From the NCBI RefSeq assembly GCF_024749045.1, contig NZ_CP087184.1, positions 6,014,001 through 6,078,000 on the forward strand: a stretch of DNA of 64,000 nucleotides. The letters are read 5' to 3'. Made by a program: the position numbers and the translations under genes. This document shows positions 37,021 through 46,314 of this stretch, piece by piece. The DNA comes from Pseudomonas sp. B21-028. Its GTDB lineage: Bacteria; Pseudomonadota; Gammaproteobacteria; Pseudomonadales; Pseudomonadaceae. Numbering within the stretch: position 1 is the first letter of the stretch; each line of letters starts with the position of its first letter. The notes under the pieces are model-generated. The model did not search any database. It saw only the letters and a list, made by a program, of their open reading frames with translations, and was not told the origin of the DNA.

Positions 37021-37941
37021 ATGCTGATCGACGAAGAATTGACCCTGAAGAAACTCGAGGTGTTCCTGGCGTTCATGCGCACCGGCAACCTGGCGCGGGC
37101 GGCGGCGGAGTTGCAGACCAGCAACGTCAGCGTGCACCGGGCCATTCATTCGCTGGAAAGCGCCCTGCGCTGCCCGCTGTTCAAGCACGAAGGCCGCAAC
37201 CTCACTCCGCTGGAAAGCGCCTATGTGCTGGAGGAGCGGGCGCAGAAACTGATCCAGGACGTGGTCGAAAGCGTACGCCTGACCCGCGAAGCCGCCGGGT
37301 TCTCCGCCGAGCGCTTCAAGTTGGGCTCGCTGTACTCGCTGACGGTCAAGACCGTGCCGCAGTTGATCATGGGCCTGAAGATCCGTCGCAGCGAACTCAA
37401 CATCGACCTGATCATGGGTTCGAACATCGACCTGCTGTACAAGCTCAAGAACATGGAAGTCGATGCGATCCTGGTGTCCCTGGATGACAGCGTCAACGAC
37501 CCGGACTGCGAGCAGATCGCGCTGTTTTCCGACGACATCTTCCTCGCCACGCCAGCCGACTCACCGTTTGCCCAACGCAGCGAAGTCGACCTGGCCGAAG
37601 TGCGCGACGAGACGTTCATCACCCTGACCCAGGGTTTCGCCACGCATCAGGACGGGATCCGGGTGTTCCGGCAGGCGGGGTTCGAGCCGAAGGTGGCGAT
37701 GCAGGTCAACGACATCTTCACCTTGCTGAGCATGGTCAGCTCCGGGGTCGGTTATGCGTTGCTGCCGGGCCGGATTGCGGCGGTGTATGAGAACCGGGTG
37801 AAACTCATCCCATTGCAGGAGAAGTACCGCTTGCAGCAGCACATCGGCGTGGTGTTCCTCAAGGCCAAGGAGCGCGATCCGAACCTGCTGGCGTTATTGG
37901 CCGAATGCCGGATGTATGCCAATCGCCAAGCCATCCCATGA
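37021..37941 (+). CDS. mdcR: LysR-family regulator of malonate decarboxylase (MdcR)
   Basis: The 306-residue protein has an N-terminal LysR winged helix (TLKKLEVFLAFMRTGNLARAAAELQTSNVSVHRAIHSLESALR) and an effector domain with LGSLYSLTVKTVPQLIMGLKIRR and LLSMVSSGVGYALLPGRIA. The start MLIDEELTLKK fits MdcR of Pseudomonas malonate gene clusters. It is encoded opposite to, and converges on, the mdcABCDEGH-madLM operon, so the regulator gene sits at the far end from the operon promoter. MdcR activates the operon in response to malonate in other pseudomonads. The identity is inferred from context. Confidence 0.85.
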   Translation: MLIDEELTLKKLEVFLAFMRTGNLARAAAELQTSNVSVHRAIHSLESALRCPLFKHEGRNLTPLESAYVLEERAQKLIQDVVESVRLTREAAGFSAERFKLGSLYSLTVKTVPQLIMGLKIRRSELNIDLIMGSNIDLLYKLKNMEVDAILVSLDDSVNDPDCEQIALFSDDIFLATPADSPFAQRSEVDLAEVRDETFITLTQGFATHQDGIRVFRQAGFEPKVAMQVNDIFTLLSMVSSGVGYALLPGRIAAVYENRVKLIPLQEKYRLQQHIGVVFLKAKERDPNLLALLAECRMYANRQAIP

Positions 37942-38047
37942 TCGTCCCCATGCTCTGCGTGGGGATGCAGCCCGGGACGCTCCGCGGCCCAAAAGCGTGA
38001 CGCGGAGCGTCAAAGGAGGCATTCCCACGCAGAGCGTGGGAACGATC
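37937..38047. repeat. Inverted repeat, CGTTCCCACGCTCTGCGTGGG class
   Basis: GATCGTCCCCATGCTCTGCG at the left and CGCAGAGCGTGGGAACGATC at the right enclose GACGCTCCGCG/CGCGGAGCGTC arms. It fills the gap between convergent mdcR and madM and could act as a bidirectional terminator. Confidence 0.85.
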
Positions 38048-38065
38048 AAAATTGCAGCCTGCAAA

Positions 38066-38830
38066 CTAGCCCAGCAACCCACGCATGATCAGGAACAACA
38101 CCGAAGGGCCCAGCAAACAACCCAGCGCGGTATAGAACGCCGCCGTCAGGCACCCATACGGCACCAGCTTCGGATCGGTGGCCGCCAGCCCGCCGGCCAC
38201 CCCGCTGGAGGTACCCATCAACCCGCCGAAGATCACCGCACTGCGTGGATTGTTGAGTCCGATCAACGGCGCCACGAAAGGCGTCGCCACCATCACCAGG
38301 ATCGCCTTGATCAACCCCGCCGCAATGGACAGCGCCATGACCTCGGAACTGGCGCCAATGGCCGCTCCGGTGACCGGCCCGACGATGTACGTGACCGCCC
38401 CGGCACCGATGGTAGTCAGGCTCACTGCATCGGTGTATCCGAAGGCCATCGCCACACCCACGCCGGCAATGAACGAGGTGCCCACGCCGACAAACAGCGC
38501 CACCACTCCGACGAAACCGGCGCGCTTGAGCTCCTCGACACTCACCCCAAACGCCGTGGCGACAATGGCAAAGTCCCGCAGCATGGCGCCGCCCAGCAAG
38601 CCGATCCCGGAAAGCAGCGGAATGTCCACCACCCCCTTCTGCCCCCCGGTCATCGCCCCGCCGATATACGACAGCATCAGCCCCAGCAGAATCGCGATGG
38701 CCGAACCGTGCAGGCGGCCCTTGGTGAACGTGTTGCTGATCCAGTACGACACCCACATGGTGATGCCGACAACCGCGAAACCGCTGATCAGGCCGTAGCC
38801 AGTAATCACTTTCATCATTGATTCGTACAT
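38066..38830 (-). CDS. madM: Malonate transporter subunit MadM
   Basis: This 254-residue inner-membrane protein has seven to eight helices. It begins MYESMMKVITGYGLISGFAVVGITMWVSYWISN, the MadM N terminus, and contains TYIVGPVTGAAIGASSEVMALSI and IFGGLMGTSSGVAGGLAATDPKLVPYG near the C terminus. MadL and MadM together form a sodium-linked malonate importer. The ATG at 38830 is 5 bp after the madL stop, with TAGGGTGA as ribosome site; an upstream GTG overlaps madL. It is the last gene of the mdc operon. Confidence 0.93.
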   Translation of the reverse strand: MYESMMKVITGYGLISGFAVVGITMWVSYWISNTFTKGRLHGSAIAILLGLMLSYIGGAMTGGQKGVVDIPLLSGIGLLGGAMLRDFAIVATAFGVSVEELKRAGFVGVVALFVGVGTSFIAGVGVAMAFGYTDAVSLTTIGAGAVTYIVGPVTGAAIGASSEVMALSIAAGLIKAILVMVATPFVAPLIGLNNPRSAVIFGGLMGTSSGVAGGLAATDPKLVPYGCLTAAFYTALGCLLGPSVLFLIMRGLLG

Positions 38831-38835
38831 GGCGA

Positions 38836-39228
38836 TCACCCTACCGTCTTCGCGGAAACGTTGGCTTCAGGCTCTTTGTGGCCGATGCGCACCAGGACCG
38901 GCACCATCGCAAAGGCAATCACCACCGCCAGGGTGCCGGCCAGGATCGCCATCGGCCCGCCCTTGAGCGCGCCATAGACGTTTTGCTGGGCCGCCATGGC
39001 AACCACGATGGGAATGTAGATCGCACTCCAGAATTCCACGCCGGCCTCGGATTTGCCCTTGAACAGACCGCGCTTGCTCAGGTAACTGCCCAGGCCGATC
39101 AACAGCAGCATCGCAATGCCGACGCCACCGACGTTGGCCGGCACGCCGATCAGTTTGCCCAGCAGTTCACCGATGAAAATACCCGCCAGGGTACAAAAGG
39201 CCAGAAACGCCACACCGTAAATAATCAT
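38836..39228 (-). CDS. madL: Malonate transporter subunit MadL
   Basis: The 130-residue protein has about four predicted helices: MIIYGVAFLAFCTLAGIFIGELLGKLIGV, GIAMLLLIGLGSYL, FWSAIYIPIVVAMAAQQNVYGAL (the segment AAQQNVYGALKGGPMAILAG is characteristic), and LAVVIAFAMVPVLVRIG. It pairs with MadM. GAGGA lies 8 bp upstream of the ATG at 39228; a TTG extension to 39243 would overlap the SD. It lies 67 bp downstream of mdcH. Confidence 0.93.
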   Translation of the reverse strand: MIIYGVAFLAFCTLAGIFIGELLGKLIGVPANVGGVGIAMLLLIGLGSYLSKRGLFKGKSEAGVEFWSAIYIPIVVAMAAQQNVYGALKGGPMAILAGTLAVVIAFAMVPVLVRIGHKEPEANVSAKTVG

Positions 39229-39295
39229 TGTCGTAGTCCTCAAAGTGCATCGTCGAAGTTGTTGTTTTTGTGCTTCGCCAGCTTGAGTCGGTGGT

Positions 39296-40216
39296 CTAGG
39301 GTTGGCGGCTTCCCTCCTCTGCGAGCAGCGTTTGCAGGGTATCGAGCCGCGCGCCGTCGAATGCCATGACAGTGCCCTGCTCGAACACCCGGCGCGCCAG
39401 CCCGGTCAGCACCGCACCGGGTGGCAGCTCGATCTGCAAGCGCACGCCTCGCTCATAGGCACTTTGCACCGTGCCGCGCCAATCGACGACGCGGCACATG
39501 TTGAAAGCCAGGTCGTCGCGCAAGGCGTCGGGCTTTGTCACCGGCCGGGCGCGACTGCCGCTGAGATAACCCAATGTCGGGGCTTGCAATGGCACCTCGG
39601 CAAAGGCCTGGGCCAAGGTTCGCGCCGGACTCTCCAGCAATGGGCAATGGGACGGCACGCTGACCGCCAGGCGACACGCTTTTCCCGCGCCCTGGCTGCG
39701 TGCATGCCGGGCAACAACCGCCATGGCCTCGTCGCTGCCGGCGATGACCACCTGATTATCGGCATTGATGTTGGCCAGGTAGACCGGCGTTGCATCGCTG
39801 TGCACCTGGGCCAGCAACCCCTCCACAACGGCGAGGTCCAGGCCGATGATCGCGGTCATGCCGTAGCCTTGCGGATAGGCCTGCTGCATCAAGTCGCCCC
39901 GCAGGCTGACCAGCCGCAACGCATCCTCGAACCCCAGCGCACCGGCCACCACCGCCGCCGGATACGCGCCGATGGACAGCCCCGCCACGTAGTCCGGCGT
40001 AGACGCCTGCTCCAGCAAGCGGCGTGACGCCGCCACGCCGGCGATCAACAGGCACAACTGCACGGCGCGGGTCGATTGCAAGGCTTCGGCGCTGTCCAAG
40101 CGCAATACGTCTTCGCCAAGCACATCGCTCGCTTCAGCCAACACATGCGGCGCCAGGCCATGGAGCATGCCCGCACGCTGCGCACCCTGCCCGGGGAATA
40201 CCAGGAGACTGCTCAT
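39296..40216 (-). CDS. mdcH: Malonate decarboxylase subunit epsilon (malonyl-CoA:ACP transacylase)
   Basis: The 306-residue acyltransferase starts MSSLLVFPGQGAQRAGM with the FPGQGAQ motif, then GLSIGAYPAAVVAGAL with the catalytic Ser (GLSIG) near residue 91, and VSVPSHCPLLESPA with the catalytic His. It loads malonyl groups from malonyl-CoA onto the MdcC acyl carrier protein to prime the cycle. The start ATG overlaps the mdcG stop codon (ATGA, 40213-40216), so translation is coupled. Confidence 0.94.
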   Translation of the reverse strand: MSSLLVFPGQGAQRAGMLHGLAPHVLAEASDVLGEDVLRLDSAEALQSTRAVQLCLLIAGVAASRRLLEQASTPDYVAGLSIGAYPAAVVAGALGFEDALRLVSLRGDLMQQAYPQGYGMTAIIGLDLAVVEGLLAQVHSDATPVYLANINADNQVVIAGSDEAMAVVARHARSQGAGKACRLAVSVPSHCPLLESPARTLAQAFAEVPLQAPTLGYLSGSRARPVTKPDALRDDLAFNMCRVVDWRGTVQSAYERGVRLQIELPPGAVLTGLARRVFEQGTVMAFDGARLDTLQTLLAEEGSRQP

Positions 40217-40833
40217 GCGACTTGCTCCAGCGACGGCTGCCAGGGATTGCTCACCAACCGGGCCTGGAGGTCATCCTTGAGCAGGACCCGACGTGACGAA
40301 CCCGCCCACTCTCGCAGGGCCACAGCACCGAATGGCGTCTGCAACTGCATGTCCACGGCGCACACCGAGCCATCGAGTTGCGCCAGCAAGTCCCTGGCCT
40401 GATCGCGATCCATCGGCTGCGGCGTGCGCAGGATCAGGTCCAGGTCGCTGCGCTCATGCAGTGCCTCGATGCCGCTGGCGAGTTCGAACCCGGCGCTGCC
40501 GCTGATGCCCCAGGTCCAGCCGCAGGCGTCGAGCACCGGCCGCAGGCGGGACAGCGCCTGCAGGGCCGGCAAGTCCCGTTGGCACTTGATGTGACAGAGC
40601 TCTTCCGGGCGCACCCGACGCTGGATCGCCGACAACGGCATCAACGCGGCGTAACGCTGCTCCCGAGCCCGACCACGAACGCCCACCGCCACCTGCCCCG
40701 GTGCCGTCAGCGCCCGCCGCACCACCACCGGTTGCCCGAGGCCGAGGGCTTGCACAGCCCACGCCGGAGCATCCGCTGGCAACTGCTGCGGGGTCATCCC
40801 CCACAACAGGTCGTGCGCCAGGAAGGTGCTCAC
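40213..40833 (-). CDS. mdcG: Malonate decarboxylase holo-ACP synthase (phosphoribosyl-dephospho-CoA transferase)
   Basis: The 206-residue enzyme attaches the 2'-(5''-phosphoribosyl)-3'-dephospho-CoA prosthetic group to the Ser of MdcC. The nucleotidyltransferase-type motif HERSDLDLIL near residue 130 has two Asp for metal binding, and GISGSAGFELASGIEAL precedes it. The GTG start (40833) overlaps the mdcE stop codon by 4 bp (GTGA), giving MSTFLAHDLLWG, the usual N terminus; an ATG farther up lies inside mdcE. Confidence 0.92.
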   Translation of the reverse strand: MSTFLAHDLLWGMTPQQLPADAPAWAVQALGLGQPVVVRRALTAPGQVAVGVRGRAREQRYAALMPLSAIQRRVRPEELCHIKCQRDLPALQALSRLRPVLDACGWTWGISGSAGFELASGIEALHERSDLDLILRTPQPMDRDQARDLLAQLDGSVCAVDMQLQTPFGAVALREWAGSSRRVLLKDDLQARLVSNPWQPSLEQVA

Positions 40834-41633
40834 CACTGCGCGCTCAGCAACTGGCGAACGTGGCTGGAAGCGGCCCGATGGGGCGCCCCGAGGCGGCAGC
40901 TCAAGTTTCGAGGCGCATCGGCCACATCGTTGATCGCTTGTTGCAGGCAATCGCTGACCCGAGCCAGATCAGTCGCCAATGGCTGTTCGATCTGCTCGAC
41001 CGACAAGGTTTCCCACAACAACCCCAGACTGGCATAGCTATCAATGTCATAGGCCATCGGCGGCACGCTGGCAGCCAGGGCTTCCAATTCTTCGACACTG
41101 CGCAGGGTTACCCGCGCCGCCGAGGCCTTGCCCATGGCGTGGACCATCACCCCAGGATCGCGCAGTGCAATCAGCCGGTTGGCCTGGTAGCCGTGGGCCA
41201 GGAACGCCCCGGACATCGCCTTGCCCACCAGCAAGCCGATCACCGGGTGGCCGGCCAACCGGGCACGGGCGTAACTGTCCGCCGCACCGGCCAACGCCTG
41301 ATGGATGCCCAGGGCTTCCTCCCGGCGACCATAAGCCTGGCTGGGCACGTCGACAATGGCGATCAGCGCACGCTTGTTGGACGCCTCGCGGTCAGCCTCG
41401 ATGGCGTCATCCACCGCCTTGGCCAGGCCCCAGCCTTCCAACAGGCCGACCTCACCGTTGCGGGCCCGGGGAAAACGATTATCGGGGTCGGCCACCACCG
41501 CCAACAGGCGCACGGTCTGCCCACCCAACCTGGCGTCGGCCGCTTTCACCGAAGCGGGCAGCCCCGACAGCGGCTCGGCGCCGCCACTCAAGGCTTCGAA
41601 CCAGCGCAAGCCTCTCAATGAATACGAACTCAT
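40830..41633 (-). CDS. mdcE: Malonate decarboxylase subunit gamma (carboxyltransferase half)
   Basis: The 267-residue crotonase-fold subunit begins MSSYSLRGLRWFEALS and contains LLAVVADPDNRFPRARNGEVGLLEGWGLAKAV and VIGLLVGKAMSGAFLAHGYQANRL (the Gly-rich oxyanion region). With MdcD it decarboxylates malonyl-S-ACP to acetyl-S-ACP without biotin. The start ATG and the mdcD stop overlap by 4 bp; the same arrangement occurs at its end with mdcG. Confidence 0.94.
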   Translation of the reverse strand: MSSYSLRGLRWFEALSGGAEPLSGLPASVKAADARLGGQTVRLLAVVADPDNRFPRARNGEVGLLEGWGLAKAVDDAIEADREASNKRALIAIVDVPSQAYGRREEALGIHQALAGAADSYARARLAGHPVIGLLVGKAMSGAFLAHGYQANRLIALRDPGVMVHAMGKASAARVTLRSVEELEALAASVPPMAYDIDSYASLGLLWETLSVEQIEQPLATDLARVSDCLQQAINDVADAPRNLSCRLGAPHRAASSHVRQLLSAQW

Positions 41634-42481
41634 GGGCGTTCTCCCTGATACAGCTGGCGAACCGCAACCGGTTCGATCTGCACGTCAGTGTCCAATCGGG
41701 CCAGGCGTTGCAGGAACCACTCGGCCTGGCCGCTACGGTGTTCGGCGGGTACCCCCAGGTGCAACAACTGGCTGACCTGATGGCGGATCTGCTGCACATC
41801 ATCGGCGCAATAACGGTCCACCAATCCGCTGGCGAAACGCTGCTCGCCACCGGTCAGGCTCCAGATGAACGGGCGATCCCGGGCGTCGTATTCCTCGATC
41901 CCGGCTTCCTGCTCGATCACTTGTGGGCCGTTCAATCCCAGCCGCGCTTCCTGGGTCACCAGCAGATAGCTGCACAGCCCGGCGGCGATGGACATGCCGC
42001 CAAAGCAACCGACACTGCCGGCCACCACACCGACCACCGGCTGATACTGGCGCAGGTCGACAATTGCCGAATGAATCTCGGCGATGGCCGCCAACCCGAG
42101 ATTGGCTTCCTGCAAACGCACGCCGCCGGTTTCCAGCAGCAGCACTGCACGGGTCGCAACGCCGTTGCGGTTGTCCTCGGCGGCCAGCTCCAGGGCGCCG
42201 GCGATTTTCGCCCCACCCACTTCGCCGAGGCTGCCGCCCTGGAATGCGCCTTCGATGGCGGCGAGCACCACCGGCAAGCCGTCGATGCTGCCCTTGGCGA
42301 TTACCACGCCGTCGTCGCTTTGCGGCACCACGCCTTGACGCAGCAGCCATGGCGACATGACTCGCTGAAATGGGTCGAGCAGTTCGCGAAACGTGCCGTC
42401 ATCAAGCAAGGCCTTCGCCCGTTGCCGGGCACCGAGTTCGACGAAGCTGTGCTTGTTGAGCAACGCTGCACTGTCAGTCAT
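41630..42481 (-). CDS. mdcD: Malonate decarboxylase subunit beta (carboxyltransferase half)
   Basis: The 283-residue protein starts MTDSAALLNKHSFVELGARQRAKALLD and has the crotonase-type segments LLLETGGVRLQEANLGLAA and VVGVVAGSVGCFGGMSIAAGLCSYLL, with GLNGPQVIEQEAGIEEYDARDR later. It forms the decarboxylase with MdcE. Its start overlaps the end of mdcC by 8 bp. A longer frame into mdcC was not used because 42481 gives the conserved N terminus. Confidence 0.94.
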   Translation of the reverse strand: MTDSAALLNKHSFVELGARQRAKALLDDGTFRELLDPFQRVMSPWLLRQGVVPQSDDGVVIAKGSIDGLPVVLAAIEGAFQGGSLGEVGGAKIAGALELAAEDNRNGVATRAVLLLETGGVRLQEANLGLAAIAEIHSAIVDLRQYQPVVGVVAGSVGCFGGMSIAAGLCSYLLVTQEARLGLNGPQVIEQEAGIEEYDARDRPFIWSLTGGEQRFASGLVDRYCADDVQQIRHQVSQLLHLGVPAEHRSGQAEWFLQRLARLDTDVQIEPVAVRQLYQGERP

Positions 42482-42773
42482 GGCCGATCTCCTCGAAACC
42501 TTGCTCCAGGCGCAGACGCACCACGCCGGGGGTGGCGCCGAAATCGTGGATGTCGATGGACAGCGCGGGCGGCACCTGGCCGTCGAACATGCGGGTGAAG
42601 AGATGCTGCCAGCGTTGTTCGCTGCCATTGACCGAGGTCTGCACCTGGATGGTCAGCTTGCCTGCCAGCCCCGGCTCGATCAGCACTTCCAGGTCGCCCG
42701 AACCGACACAGCCCACCAGCGCCCGGCCCCGTGGCGGCTGCCCGGCGGGGAATTCAAAGGATAAGGTTTCCAT
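42474..42773 (-). CDS. mdcC: Malonate decarboxylase acyl carrier protein (delta)
   Basis: The 99-residue ACP carries the phosphoribosyl-dephospho-CoA arm. It starts [21 protein letters not shown], followed by CVGSGDLEVL, in which the Ser of VGSGD (near residue 25) is the attachment site, as in MdcC and CitD. The ATG at 42773 overlaps the mdcB stop (TGATG). A GTG six bases upstream is less likely. It is normal in length. Confidence 0.93.
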   Translation of the reverse strand: METLSFEFPAGQPPRGRALVGCVGSGDLEVLIEPGLAGKLTIQVQTSVNGSEQRWQHLFTRMFDGQVPPALSIDIHDFGATPGVVRLRLEQGFEEIGHD

Positions 42774-43648
42774 CAGCACACTCCCTGGATGACGCTATCA
42801 CCCGACTCGATACGGTCGATGAACAGGCAGGCCGCGAGCAGGTCGGCGGCGCCGCCGGGCGAGGCGTTCAATGCAATCAGTTGTTGGTCCAGCGCGTGCA
42901 ATCGGCGGCGACCGTCGAGGCTCGCGCTGCCACCGGCATCCAGTACCGCCTGGGCACCGGCCTGCATGGCCTGCAACCCGGGTTCGCCGGCGCGGTACAG
43001 CACGCACGTGTCCGCCAGTTGGGTCATGATCGCCAGCAAGGCGTCGAGCCGCGCGTTCTGTTCGCCATGGCCCTGGCTGCGGCTGCGCCTGAGTTGCGGC
43101 AGTGCGCGCTGCATGATCGAAGGAAAGCCAAGCTGCGCTTCTTCCCTTGCGCCGCGTGCGCCATAGCGCTGGGCCACCTGTGCGCCATGGCTGAGGGGTC
43201 TTGGTGCGTAACGATCTTCGAGCAGCGCCAGGCGTGCGGCACGCAAGGTGACTGCGCTGGCCGTGCTGGATTCAGGTTCCAGCGCCGCAGCAGCCACCAG
43301 CAGGCCCAACGCCCAGATCGCTCCACGATGAGTATTCACGCCGCCGGTGGTGGCAAGCATCGCCGCTTCGCCTTCACGGCCGATCCGTCCGAGGGCTTCG
43401 CGCAGCGGCAGGCCCACTTCGCCGAACGCCATCGCCGCGTCAGCCATTTCCTTGAAAGCGGGCCACAAGGAAAGCGCCGAGGCGTGCATCAGCCCAAGAT
43501 GCAGATCGGTATGGGCGCCATTGCCGCGGCGGTCCACCAGTGCCGGCTTGGGCGACAGGTCCGCTTCGTCGATCAGCGCGTCCACCGCCAGGTCCGCCAG
43601 CCGTTCGGCCAGGGTCAGGGGTTTCGGTTGCAGGTTGTGTGCGTGCAT
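42773..43648 (-). CDS. mdcB: Triphosphoribosyl-dephospho-CoA synthase
   Basis: The 291-residue enzyme makes the precursor of the MdcC prosthetic group from dephospho-CoA and ATP. CitG-family features: [33 protein letters not shown] at the N terminus (KPGLVD-like and HxD motifs), [18 protein letters not shown] with GGVNTHKG-like, and [18 protein letters not shown] at the end. The ATG at 43648 overlaps the mdcA stop codon (TAATG). A GTG extension upstream lies within mdcA. Confidence 0.94.
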   Translation of the reverse strand: MHAHNLQPKPLTLAERLADLAVDALIDEADLSPKPALVDRRGNGAHTDLHLGLMHASALSLWPAFKEMADAAMAFGEVGLPLREALGRIGREGEAAMLATTGGVNTHRGAIWALGLLVAAAALEPESSTASAVTLRAARLALLEDRYAPRPLSHGAQVAQRYGARGAREEAQLGFPSIMQRALPQLRRSRSQGHGEQNARLDALLAIMTQLADTCVLYRAGEPGLQAMQAGAQAVLDAGGSASLDGRRRLHALDQQLIALNASPGGAADLLAACLFIDRIESGDSVIQGVC

Positions 43649-45318
43649 TACCAGCTCCTGAACTTGGCGGGTGGGTTGTAGAGGCCGCCGGACCACTCCA
43701 CCAAGTCGGCCACGCTCTTGGCGGCGAGCAATTCGCGGGTGGCGTCGGTGCGGCGGATGCCGAGGTCTTCGGGCAAGGCGATCAGCCCTTCGCGACGCAT
43801 GCGGGCGGTGTCTTTCGGGTTGTGGCGCAGGCCGATGGCGGTGACCCCGGCAACCGCCGCGATCATCGCCTGGCGCTCTTCCAGGGAACGGGCCTTGTAC
43901 AGATAGGCAATGCCCTCTTCGGTCAACAGATGGGTGACGTCGTCGCCGTAGATCATGATCGGCGCCAGCGGCATGCCGGCTTTCTTCGCCACATCCACCG
44001 CGTCGAGGGTGTCGACGAACGTTGGTTTGCCGCCCTCCTGGAAGGTCTCGACCATCTGCACCACCAGCTTCTTGCCGCGTTCGAGCAATGGAGCCTCGCC
44101 GTCACCGTGGCGCATGTCGAGCCAGGCCGGGGTGCCGTGGCGGCGACCACGGGGATCGTGCCCCATGTTCGGCGCCCCCCCAAAACCGGCCAATCGGCCT
44201 CGGGTGACCGTCGAGGAATGACCGTCGCCATCCACTTGCAGGGTGGCACCGATGAACAGGTCCACCGCGTACTGGCCGGCCAGTTGGCAGACCATGCGGT
44301 TGGAGCGCAGCGAGCCATCGCGACCGGTGAAGAACACGTCCGGCCGGGCGGCAATGTAGTGCTCCATGCCCAGTTCGGTGCCGAAGCAGTGCACGCTTTC
44401 GACCCAGCCGCTTTCGATGGCCGGAATCAGCGTCGGGTGCGGATTGAGGGTCCAGTTGCGGCAGATCTTGCCCTTCAAGCCGAGGGACTCGCCGTAGGTC
44501 GGCAGAATCAGTTCGATAGCGGCGGTGTTGAAACCGATGCCGTGGTTGAGGGACTGGACGTTGTGCTTTTCGTAGATCCCACGGATCGCCATCATCGCCA
44601 TGAGCACGTGCACGGGCTTGATATGGCGCGGGTCGCGGGTGAACAGCGGCTCGATGTAGAACGGCTTGTCGGCCACCACCACGAAATCCACCCAGGATGC
44701 CGGGATGTCCACGCGTGGCAAGTCGCTGACGTCATCCACCAACTGGTTGACCTGGACAATGACGATGCCATCGCTGAAGGCCGCCGGCTCGATCAACGCC
44801 GGGGTGTCTTCGGTGCTGGGGCCGGTGTAGATGTTGCCGGCGCGGTCGGCCATGAAACCGGCCGAGAGCACCACGTTGGGAATCAGGTCCACCACCAGCC
44901 GGGCGTAGAGTTCGATGTAGGTATGGATGGCGCCGATTTCCAGCAAACCGTCTTCAAGCAGCTGGCTGATGCGCAGGCTCTGGGTCCCGGCGAAGGAAAA
45001 ATCGAGTTTGCGGGCGATGCCGCGTTCGAACAGGTCCAGGTGCTCGGAGCGGCCGACGCTGGGCATGATCATGTGCAGGTCGTGCAGCTTCGAAGGATCG
45101 GCTTTTGCCAAGGAGCGCGAAAGGAAATCCGCCTGCTTCTGGTTGTTGCCTTCCAGCACCACACGGTCACCGGGCTCTATCAGGATCTGCAATGCCTCGA
45201 CAATCCGGTCGGTGGGCAACACCACACCATCGACCATGCCCTTCACCTGTTCGAGACGCCGCTGCTTTTCGCCGCGCCGCCGCGTCCAGCGCGAGTCGGG
45301 GGATATTGTTGTTGTCAT
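43648..45318 (-). CDS. mdcA: Malonate decarboxylase subunit alpha (acetyl-S-ACP:malonate ACP transferase)
   Basis: The 556-residue CoA-transferase-like subunit exchanges acetyl on the ACP for malonate and so starts each decarboxylation cycle. The start [40 protein letters not shown] and [29 protein letters not shown] are characteristic of Mdc[15 protein letters not shown] and [20 protein letters not shown] occur in the second half. GGAG lies 7 bp upstream of the ATG at 45318. It is the first gene of the nine-gene operon mdcABCDEGH-madLM. Confidence 0.95.
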   Translation of the reverse strand: MTTTISPDSRWTRRRGEKQRRLEQVKGMVDGVVLPTDRIVEALQILIEPGDRVVLEGNNQKQADFLSRSLAKADPSKLHDLHMIMPSVGRSEHLDLFERGIARKLDFSFAGTQSLRISQLLEDGLLEIGAIHTYIELYARLVVDLIPNVVLSAGFMADRAGNIYTGPSTEDTPALIEPAAFSDGIVIVQVNQLVDDVSDLPRVDIPASWVDFVVVADKPFYIEPLFTRDPRHIKPVHVLMAMMAIRGIYEKHNVQSLNHGIGFNTAAIELILPTYGESLGLKGKICRNWTLNPHPTLIPAIESGWVESVHCFGTELGMEHYIAARPDVFFTGRDGSLRSNRMVCQLAGQYAVDLFIGATLQVDGDGHSSTVTRGRLAGFGGAPNMGHDPRGRRHGTPAWLDMRHGDGEAPLLERGKKLVVQMVETFQEGGKPTFVDTLDAVDVAKKAGMPLAPIMIYGDDVTHLLTEEGIAYLYKARSLEERQAMIAAVAGVTAIGLRHNPKDTARMRREGLIALPEDLGIRRTDATRELLAAKSVADLVEWSGGLYNPPAKFRSW

Positions 45319-45400
45319 GACCACTCCACGGGTTCGCTGTCGTGGGGGTTACCTTAGGAGTGATGAGGCGAGGGCATCAATCAAGCTCGACGGCGGATCG

Positions 45401-45415
45401 TTACGCTTGGAGTAA
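45401..45415. promoter_or_regulatory. Candidate LysR-type (MdcR) binding site upstream of mdcA
   Basis: TTAC (45401-45404) and GTAA (45412-45415) form a dyad with a 7-bp spacer, fitting the T-N11-A LysR-box form, about 85 bp upstream of the mdcA start. Confidence 0.3.
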
Positions 45416-45474
45416 TGGTTGAAATGAATTTCGTCTGGGAACGGGTGTACACGGTATTCCTGCATGTGCGAGCC

Positions 45475-45610
45475 CCTGTGGCGAGGGGATTTATCCCCGC
45501 CGGGCTGCGAAGCGGCCCTCAATCCTGATCCCTCGGGAGCATCAGGCAGATTGTGTTGACTGTTCTGGGGCTGCTGCGCAGCCCGGCGGGGATAAATCCC
45601 CTCGCCACAG
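45475..45610. repeat. Dispersed inverted repeat, GTGGCGAGGGGATTTATCCCC class
   Basis: The left arm CTGTGGCGAGGGGATTTATC and its inverse at the right end extend into GCCGGGCTGCG/GCAGCCCGGC, giving arms of more than 30 bp around a variable loop. Confidence 0.88.
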
Positions 45611-45715
45611 GCGTTATGTAAGGCTCTTATTTCTCTTGGCTGACTGACATCAGGACAAGCCGACGCCCACAGGTTCAGTGGTGTTCACAAAGGTAACGCC
45701 TACCGTCAATCCCTT

Positions 45716-45804
45716 GTGGGAGCGAGCCTGCTCACGATAGCGGTGGGTCAGGCACCCTTTGCATTGACGGTTCCGACGCCATCGCGAGCAGGCTCGCTCC
45801 CACA
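45716..45804. repeat. REPIN (GTGGGAGCGAGCCTGCTC class)
   Basis: Inverted REP units with one substitution in the left unit (CTCACGATAGC), downstream of chpC. Confidence 0.85.
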
Positions 45805-45852
45805 TTCGGTTGAGGTGGTTCGCAAACTCCGCACCCGCCATATTCCCGTGGA

Positions 45853-46314
45853 CTAGGCTTTTATCAGGCCGGCGGCGATTACTAATTCCTCCAACGCCAG
45901 CAAATCCGGCACCTTCGCCACATGCTCGCCCACCTGCACAGCCGCCTGCTCCAGACCGCAGAGCGGCACGTCGACGTAACTCAATTGGCTATCAAGCTTG
46001 TAGGAGCGCGGGATGCCCTGCACCAGCAAGGCGATGAATTTCAGTTCCGCGCGGCCACCCAGCGCGTTGAGCACGGCGATGCGGGCGCGCTCGCCAATCA
46101 CGGTTTTCTGGTCACAGGCCGATTCGAAACTCAACAACGGGATCTGCCGCTCACGCCAACTGACCCAGCCCAGGAACCACGGCGGGGTGTCCATATCGAA
46201 GGTGCCGCTCTGATAGTCGATCAGCTCGGCCACGGCGACGTTGGGCAACACCAGGTGTCGGTCGGCCAGGGGCAGCAGCAGCCCGGTCAGGTAGCGGGTG
46301 CGGTGGTCATGCAT
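45853..46314 (-). CDS. chpC: CheW-like protein ChpC
   Basis: The 153-residue protein is a CheW-type beta-barrel adaptor: RYLTGLLLPLADRHLVLPNVAVAELIDYQ at the N terminus, PPWFLGWVSWRERQIPLLSFESACDQ (the conserved GW-WRGR-IP segment), and a C-terminal helix. It belongs to the Pil-Chp system, where ChpC links extra receptors to ChpA. Its start overlaps the chpA end by 8 bp. In P. aeruginosa chpB (methylesterase) lies between chpA and chpC; it is absent here. Confidence 0.88.
   Translation of the reverse strand: MHDHRTRYLTGLLLPLADRHLVLPNVAVAELIDYQSGTFDMDTPPWFLGWVSWRERQIPLLSFESACDQKTVIGERARIAVLNALGGRAELKFIALLVQGIPRSYKLDSQLSYVDVPLCGLEQAAVQVGEHVAKVPDLLALEELVIAAGLIKA

Larger units (their letters stand above)
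45319..45852. other. 534-bp intergenic region between mdcA and chpC
   Basis: No gene is supported here. It holds a possible MdcR site (45401-45415), a long dispersed inverted repeat (45475-45610) and a REPIN (45716-45804). Confidence 0.7.
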
